Below are positions 56,938 through 64,000 of a DNA stretch of 64,000 nucleotides, one piece after another. How positions within the stretch are numbered: the first letter of the stretch is position 1; each line of letters opens with the position of its first letter. The notes beneath the pieces are model-generated. The model was not told where the DNA came from and did no database searches. It worked only from the letters and a program-made list of their open reading frames with translations. This DNA is from Burkholderia sp. Bp9142 (lineage in GTDB: Bacteria; Pseudomonadota; Gammaproteobacteria; Burkholderiales; Burkholderiaceae): the NCBI RefSeq assembly GCF_003853415.1, contig NZ_QTPP01000005.1, positions 124,001 to 188,000 of the forward strand, written 5' to 3'. Position numbers and translations under genes: made by a program.

Positions 56938-57261
56938 TTACAGCGACTTGATCGTGCCCTTCGGCAGAATGGTCGTGACGGCAGCCTTCTGCACGGTGAT
57001 TTCGGTGCCTTCGGCGATTTCGATGCCGATGTAGCCTTCGGTGACCTTCGTCACCTTGCCGACGAGGCCGCCGCTCGTGACGACTTCGTCGCCCTTCGCC
57101 ATGGCCGCGAGCATGTTGCGGTGTTCCTTCTGGCGCTTCATCTGCGGACGAATCATGATGAAGTAGAGCACCGCGAACATCAGGATGAGCGGCAGGAAGC
57201 TCATCAGGCTCGATTCGGCGCCACCGGCACCTTGCGCGAAGGCATTGGAAATGAACGGCAC
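56938..57261 (-). CDS. yajC: Sec translocon accessory protein YajC
   Basis: Small single-span protein of the SecDF-YajC complex, 107 residues (E. coli 110). The N-terminus MPFISNAFAQGAGGAESSLM is followed by the membrane helix SFLPLILMFAVLYFIMIRPQ and the signature KRQKEHRNMLAAMAKGDEVV with TSGGLVGKVTKV. The start is GTG 57261, with GGAG 8 nt upstream (GGAGAGACCAAC). Gene order tgt-yajC-secD-secF is the classical one. Confidence 0.95.
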   Translation of the reverse strand: MPFISNAFAQGAGGAESSLMSFLPLILMFAVLYFIMIRPQMKRQKEHRNMLAAMAKGDEVVTSGGLVGKVTKVTEGYIGIEIAEGTEITVQKAAVTTILPKGTIKSL

Positions 57262-57493
57262 GTTGGTCTCTCCGTAGGGGAAGATCGAAAAATAAGCCGG
57301 TTATTCTACCACCGGCCCCATGCGCAAACGGCGCAGCAAATGCGCTTGCGGATCAAGCCGTTAAGCGCGAAACGACACCATTGCGACTCGTTTGGAAAGG
57401 CAATTGTAATGTTTGGCGGTCGTGACCGGCACCCGGAACGCATTATTTAGTACACGTCCTGTGTGACGGGCCGCGGTGCGGGCCGCCGGCCCG

Positions 57494-60052
<2,559 letters not shown>

Positions 60053-60089
60053 CTATTGTACTTGCCTTGCGAAGCACCCAGACGATCCG

Positions 60090-62438
60090 ATGCCTGTGTC
60101 ACCACGCCGTTCCGCCGCCGCCGTTGCCGATTCCGCCGATCCGTTCGACGCGGACGATGCCGCGTTACCCGCGCGAAGCGCGGGAGAGCGCGGTTCCGTG
60201 GAGCGCGCCGCGCCGCGTCGCGCGGGCCCGAAGCGCGGCGCGGACGGGCGGCTCGCGCAGCCGGCCGCCGCCGCACCCGACCTCGAAACGGGCGCGGGCG
60301 GCGACGAAGCGGGCGCGGCAGGGGCGTCGGGTGCAGCCGGCGCAAAGCGCAAGAAGAAGCCGGCCGCCGACAAACCCGTGAAGACCGTCGACAAGCTCGC
60401 GAAGCTCGGCCTCACGCGCTCGATCGACCTCGTGCTGCACCTGCCGATGCGCTACGAGGACGAAACCACGCTCACGCCGATCGGCGAACTGCTGCCGGGC
60501 GGCATCGCGCAGACCGAAGGCGTCGTGTTCGACAACGAGGTCGCGTACCGGCCGCGGCGCCAGCTCGTCGTGAAGATCCAGGACGACGACGGCGAGCAGC
60601 TCGTGCTGCGCTTTCTCAATTTCTACGGCTCGCAGGTCAAGCAGATGGCCGTCGGCCAGCGGCTGCGCGTGCGCGGCGACGTGCGCGGCGGCTTCTTCGG
60701 GATGGAGATGGTGCATCCGGCGGTGCGCGTCGTCGAAGCCGATGCGCCGCTGCCGAAGGTGCTCACGCCCGTCTATCCGAGCACGGCCGGCGTGTCGCAG
60801 GCCTATCTGCGCAAGGCGATCGAGAACGCGGTCGAGCGCACGCCGCTGCCCGAGCTGCTGCCGCCCGAGATCCAGCGTGACTACCTGAAGCCGCTCGACG
60901 TGCCGTCGCTCGAGCAGGCGGTGCGCATCCTGCACCACCCGCGCGTCGATTCCGACGAAGCCGCGCTGATGGACGGCTCGCATCCGGCGTGGACGCGCAT
61001 CAAGTTCGAGGAACTGCTCGCGCAGCAGCTGTCGCTCAAGCGCGCGCACGAGGAGCGCCGCACGCGCGCGGCGCCCGCCATGCCGCGCCGCGCCGCCGCC
61101 GATGCCGACGCGCTGACGACGCGCCTCTACGCAGCGCTGCCGTTCACGCTGACCGGCGCGCAGTCGCGCGTCGTCGACGAGATCGCGCACGACCTCACGC
61201 TCGCGCACCCGATGCAGCGGCTGCTGCAGGGCGACGTCGGCAGCGGCAAGACGGTCGTCGCGGCGCTGGCCGCGGTGCAGGCGATCGACGCCGGCTACCA
61301 GGCCGCGCTGATGGCGCCGACCGAGATTCTTGCGGAACAGCACGCGCGCAAGCTGCGCGCGTGGCTCGAGCCGCTCGGCGTCACGGTGGCGTGGCTGGCG
61401 GGCAGCCTGAAGGCGAAGGAGAAGCGCACGGCGATCGAGGCCGCGGCGCTCGGCACCGCGCAGCTCGTGATCGGCACGCACGCGATCATCCAGGACACCG
61501 TCGAATTCGCGCGGCTCGGCCTCGTGATCGTCGACGAGCAGCACCGCTTCGGCGTCGAGCAGCGTCTCGCGCTGCGCGCGAAGGCCGCGAACGCGGCCAA
61601 CGGCGCGCGCGATTTCCAGCCGCACCAGCTGATGATGTCGGCCACGCCGATTCCGCGCACGCTCGCGATGACCTATTACGCGGATCTCGAGGTGTCGACG
61701 ATCGACGAGCTGCCGCCGGGCCGCACGCCGGTGCTGACGCGCCTCGTCGGCGACGCGCGGCGCGAGGAGGTGATCGCCCGCGTGCGCGAGGCCGCGCTGA
61801 CCGGCCGCCAGGTGTACTGGGTGTGTCCGCTGATCGAGGAGAGCGAGACGCTGCAGCTGCAGACGGCCGTCGAGACCTACGAGACGCTGGCCGCCGCCCT
61901 GCCCGAGCTGAAGGTCGGGCTCGTGCACGGGCGGCTGGCGCCGGCCGACAAGGCGGCCGTGATGGAAGCCTTCACGCGCAACGACGTGCAGCTGCTCGTC
62001 GCGACGACCGTGATCGAGGTCGGCGTCGACGTGCCGAACGCGTCGCTGATGGTGATCGAGCACGCGGAACGTTTCGGCCTCGCGCAGCTGCACCAGCTGC
62101 GCGGCCGCGTCGGGCGCGGCACCGCGGCGTCGGTGTGCGTGCTGCTGTACACGGGCCCGCTGTCGCTCACCGGCCGCGAGCGGCTGAAGACGATGCGCGA
62201 GACGACCGACGGCTTCGAGATCGCGCGGCGCGACCTCGAGATCCGCGGCCCCGGCGAATTCCTCGGCGCGCGCCAGTCCGGCGCGGCGATGCTGCGCTTC
62301 GCGAACCTCGAGACGGACGGCTGGCTGATCGATCCGGCCCGCGACGCGGCGGCGCGACTGATCGCCGCGTATCCCGAGGTGGTCACGCAGCATCTCGCGC
62401 GCTGGCTCGGCGCACGGGAGCAGTATCTGAAGGCTTGA
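60090..62438 (+). CDS. recG: ATP-dependent DNA helicase RecG
   Basis: Regresses stalled forks and processes D-loops and R-loops. It has 782 residues, about 90 more than E. coli RecG (693). The extra part is an N-terminal Ala/Arg/Gly-rich, probably disordered tail up to about residue 95; the usual wedge domain starts near [18 protein letters not shown]. The helicase core is complete: Walker [23 protein letters not shown] box [15 protein letters not shown], motif [15 protein letters not shown], motif [13 protein letters not shown] and motif [17 protein letters not shown] 60090 is the only start in frame that keeps the whole tail; a shorter start further in is possible. Confidence 0.96.
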   Translation: MPVSPRRSAAAVADSADPFDADDAALPARSAGERGSVERAAPRRAGPKRGADGRLAQPAAAAPDLETGAGGDEAGAAGASGAAGAKRKKKPAADKPVKTVDKLAKLGLTRSIDLVLHLPMRYEDETTLTPIGELLPGGIAQTEGVVFDNEVAYRPRRQLVVKIQDDDGEQLVLRFLNFYGSQVKQMAVGQRLRVRGDVRGGFFGMEMVHPAVRVVEADAPLPKVLTPVYPSTAGVSQAYLRKAIENAVERTPLPELLPPEIQRDYLKPLDVPSLEQAVRILHHPRVDSDEAALMDGSHPAWTRIKFEELLAQQLSLKRAHEERRTRAAPAMPRRAAADADALTTRLYAALPFTLTGAQSRVVDEIAHDLTLAHPMQRLLQGDVGSGKTVVAALAAVQAIDAGYQAALMAPTEILAEQHARKLRAWLEPLGVTVAWLAGSLKAKEKRTAIEAAALGTAQLVIGTHAIIQDTVEFARLGLVIVDEQHRFGVEQRLALRAKAANAANGARDFQPHQLMMSATPIPRTLAMTYYADLEVSTIDELPPGRTPVLTRLVGDARREEVIARVREAALTGRQVYWVCPLIEESETLQLQTAVETYETLAAALPELKVGLVHGRLAPADKAAVMEAFTRNDVQLLVATTVIEVGVDVPNASLMVIEHAERFGLAQLHQLRGRVGRGTAASVCVLLYTGPLSLTGRERLKTMRETTDGFEIARRDLEIRGPGEFLGARQSGAAMLRFANLETDGWLIDPARDAAARLIAAYPEVVTQHLARWLGAREQYLKA

Positions 62439-62508
62439 TTCGCGCCTTCGGGGTCGGATTTAAAACCGCCATTCAGCGCGTAATCAGCGTATCGCGATGC
62501 AGAGAAAC

Positions 62509-62538
62509 TTGGCGAACCGGTGCCAACGGGTGTATAAA
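62509..62538 (+). promoter_or_regulatory. Candidate oxyR promoter
   Basis: TTGGCG (62509-62514), 18-bp spacer, TATAAA (62533-62538), 38 bp before the oxyR ATG. Confidence 0.5.
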
Positions 62539-62570
62539 TTAAACCTATCGCATGCATATCCCTGATTGAC
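62534..62570. promoter_or_regulatory. OxyR-type operator overlapping the oxyR promoter
   Basis: The OxyR consensus is ATAG-N7-CTAT-N7-ATAG-N7-CTAT. Here, in the same 11-bp register, ATAA (62534-62537), CTAT (62545-62548), ATAT (62556-62559) and TGAC (62567-62570) occur; the first three match at 3, 4 and 3 of 4 positions. It covers the -10 and start region, so it would serve autorepression, which is known for oxyR in other bacteria. Confidence 0.45.
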
Positions 62571-62575
62571 CCACA

Positions 62576-63535
62576 ATGACCCTGACTGAACTGAAGTACA
62601 TCGTCGCGGTCGCGCGCGAGCGGCATTTCGGTCGCGCGGCCGAAGCATGCTTCGTGAGCCAGCCGACGCTGTCGGTGGCGATCAAGAAGCTGGAAGACGA
62701 GCTCAACGTGCAGATTTTCGAGCGCGGCGCGAGCGAAGTGAGCGTGACGCCGATCGGCGACCAGATCGTCACGCAGGCGCAGCGCGTGCTCGAGCAGACC
62801 TTCGCGATCAAGGAGATCGCGAAGCAGGGCAAGGACCCGCTCGTCGGCCCGTTCCGTCTCGGTGTGATCTACACGATCGGGCCGTACCTGCTGCCGACGC
62901 TCGTCAAGCAGATGATCCAGCGCGTGCCGCAGATGCCGCTGATGCTGCAGGAGAATTACACGCTGAAGCTGCTCGAACTGCTGAAGCAGGGCGAGATCGA
63001 CGCCGCGATCATGGCGCTGCCGTTCCCCGAAACCGGCCTGATGGTGCGGCCGCTGTACGACGAGCCGTTCGTCGTCGCGCTGCCGGCAGGACACCCGTGG
63101 GAGAAGCGCGACGAGATCGACGCCGAGGATCTGAAGCAGGAAACCATGCTGCTGCTCGGCAACGGCCACTGCTTCCGCGATCACGTGCTGGGCGTGTGCC
63201 CGGAGCTGATGCGCTTCTCGCAGACGGCCGACGGCATCCAGAAGACCTTCGAGGGCTCGTCGCTCGAGACGATTCGCCACATGGTCGCGAGCGGCGTCGG
63301 CATCACGGTGCTGCCGCGGATGTCGGTCGCCGAGATCGGCCCGCGTGCGAACGGCCCCGACGCCGAGCTGCTGTCGTACGTGCCGTTCAACGAGCCGGTG
63401 CCGGATCGCCGCGTCGTGCTGGTGTGGCGCAAGAGCTTCACGCGGATGCCCGCGATCGATGCGATCAGCGAGGCGATCGCTGCGTGCGATCTCCCGGGCG
63501 TCGCGAAGCTCGACATGCCGGCGACGATGAACTGA
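62576..63535 (+). CDS. oxyR: Hydrogen peroxide-inducible genes activator OxyR
   Basis: LysR-type thiol sensor of hydrogen peroxide, 319 residues (E. coli 305). The HTH lies at residues 18-40 (FGRAAEACFVSQPTLSVAIK). The two redox cysteines are exactly at the classical positions, Cys199 and Cys208, in GHCFRDHVLGVCPE; their disulfide switches the tetramer to its activating form. RPLYDEPFVVALPAGHPW precedes the sensing loop. It lies 137 bp downstream of recG, an arrangement recalled from Burkholderia, where catalase genes follow oxyR. Confidence 0.97.
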   Translation: MTLTELKYIVAVARERHFGRAAEACFVSQPTLSVAIKKLEDELNVQIFERGASEVSVTPIGDQIVTQAQRVLEQTFAIKEIAKQGKDPLVGPFRLGVIYTIGPYLLPTLVKQMIQRVPQMPLMLQENYTLKLLELLKQGEIDAAIMALPFPETGLMVRPLYDEPFVVALPAGHPWEKRDEIDAEDLKQETMLLLGNGHCFRDHVLGVCPELMRFSQTADGIQKTFEGSSLETIRHMVASGVGITVLPRMSVAEIGPRANGPDAELLSYVPFNEPVPDRRVVLVWRKSFTRMPAIDAISEAIAACDLPGVAKLDMPATMN

Positions 63536-63569
63536 GCGCACCGCGGCATGCATGCGTGACGGCACGATG

Positions 63570-63599
63570 AACGGGGCCTTGCGGCCCCGTTTATTTTTT
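63570..63599 (+). terminator. Intrinsic terminator of oxyR
   Basis: AACGGGGCC (63570-63578) pairs with GGCCCCGTT (63583-63591), loop TTGC, followed by TATTTTTT. Confidence 0.85.
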
Positions 63600-63600
63600 C

Positions 63601-63655
63601 CTATCGCATAGATGAAATTTATCAAATTCAAATATTAGATAGATTGACCTAGAAT
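63601..63655 (+). promoter_or_regulatory. Promoter with OxyR-like site downstream of oxyR
   Basis: TTCAAA (63627-63632) and TAGAAT (63650-63655) are 17 bp apart. Just upstream, ATAG (63608-63611), TTAT (63619-63622), AAAT (63630-63633) and AGAT (63641-63644) stand in the 11-bp register of an OxyR operator (4, 3, 2 and 2 of 4 matches), touching the -35 as in OxyR-activated promoters. The 10-mer CCTATCGCAT at 63600-63609 also occurs in the oxyR promoter (62544-62553). Confidence 0.5.
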
Positions 63656-63727
63656 TCTCCTCATGGATCGGCGTGCGGATCGAACGCACGATCCGCACGC
63701 TGAATGCAAGCGTCAAAGGAGGATGTC

Positions 63728-63865
63728 ATGATGCGGTCGGTATTGCAGCATGCGCAGCGGAACATCCCGCCGCGCAACGAGGTCGTAAATCGTGCCAGGG
63801 CGGCGGCCCGCAGCCTGCGCCCGATTGCGTTCGCGTACCTGGCGGACCGTGTATACGGTGGATGA
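63728..63865 (+). CDS. Small ORF downstream of oxyR, unknown function
   Basis: A 45-codon frame starting MMRSVLQHAQRNIPPRNEVV and ending LADRVYGG. It has the strongest ribosome-binding site in the window (AAAGGAGG, 63716-63723) four nt before the first ATG, or seven before the second ATG at 63731. The peptide is Arg/Ala-rich and basic, without a signal peptide or membrane helix. It follows a promoter with an OxyR-like site and precedes a 135-bp stretch that ends in another AAAGGAG at the right edge, so a larger gene probably starts just outside. I do not recognise the peptide; it may be a leader peptide or a small stress protein. Confidence 0.55.
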   Translation: MMRSVLQHAQRNIPPRNEVVNRARAAARSLRPIAFAYLADRVYGG

Positions 63866-64000
63866 GTGCCGCCGCACGCCGGTCCGGTGTTCCGCACCCG
63901 ACACCCCGCGGCACGACAGAACCACCCCGTTCCGTTTTATTCCCCGCAAGGCTCCACGAACCGCGTCCGGCAAGTGGGGGCCTACGAGCAAGTAAAGGAG
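63866..64000 (+). other. Leader of the next gene at the right edge
   Basis: There is no ORF with coding character here. The last bases (GTAAAGGAG) form a strong Shine-Dalgarno, so a start codon is expected within about 10 bp beyond the window. From the known Burkholderia oxyR-katG arrangement this could be a catalase-peroxidase gene; that cannot be seen here. Confidence 0.45.

Overview
The window is a stretch of a high-GC betaproteobacterial chromosome. The strong GC bias at third codon positions, the protein sequences and gene blocks such as purB-LysR-gdhA-gltIJKL, dusB-fis-purH-ruvC-ruvA-ruvB and queA-tgt-yajC-secD-secF with recG-oxyR point to Burkholderia, most likely the B. cepacia complex. 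That assignment is from recognition, not from a search. Almost all of it is core chromosome; there is no prophage, insertion sequence, CRISPR array, tRNA or rRNA.

Layout. 1-7 kb: 5' part of purB (minus), a divergent LysR regulator, NAD(P)-type glutamate dehydrogenase and a complete glutamate/aspartate ABC importer (gltI, gltJ, gltK, gltL), a glutamate module punctuated by RNA hairpins. 7-12.3 kb: a 1748-residue autotransporter on the minus strand with an AT-rich upstream region. 13-17 kb: class II glutamine amidotransferase, pyrC, a DUF3025 protein, RNase P RNA and an OsmC protein. 17.26-17.39 kb: a complete, unannotated small-RNA unit (sigma70 promoter, two CUCCUCC anti-Shine-Dalgarno motifs, intrinsic terminator). 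17.4-23.3 kb: DUF1090 protein, rplM-rpsI, erpA, anmK, tyrS-dtd-phosphatase. 23.3-33 kb, minus strand: a gene remnant, an MpaB-type oxygenase, ruvB, ruvA, ruvC, purH, fis, dusB, a UbiH-type monooxygenase and pepP. 33-40.7 kb: GST, a stand-alone FMN glutamate-synthase-like protein, mnmA-nudix, a divergent LysR/nitrilase pair and a VOC/WYL-regulator pair with a palindromic operator candidate. 40.9-48.7 kb, minus strand: RNA methyltransferase, a membrane 'site-specific recombinase' family protein and the pqiA-pqiA-pqiB-pqiC lipid-transport operon with pqiA split in two. 48.9-53.7 kb: cytochrome b561 with two YceI proteins, an MFS transporter and an S41 protease. 53.8-62.4 kb: secF, secD, yajC, tgt, queA (minus) and divergent recG. 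62.5-64 kb: oxyR, then a promoter and a 45-codon ORF leading out of the window.

How it fits together: nitrogen and glutamate handling (gdhA, glt), nucleotide synthesis (purB, purH, pyrC), DNA repair (ruvABC, recG), tRNA modification (mnmA, tgt, queA, dusB), protein export (secDF-yajC), envelope lipid traffic (pqi) and oxidative stress (oxyR, osmC-like, cytochrome b561/YceI). The observation most worth following is the anti-Shine-Dalgarno small RNA at 17,298-17,390. Next come the palindromic operator of the VOC/WYL pair, the candidate OxyR-controlled small ORF at the right edge and the gene remnant at 23.3-23.5 kb.
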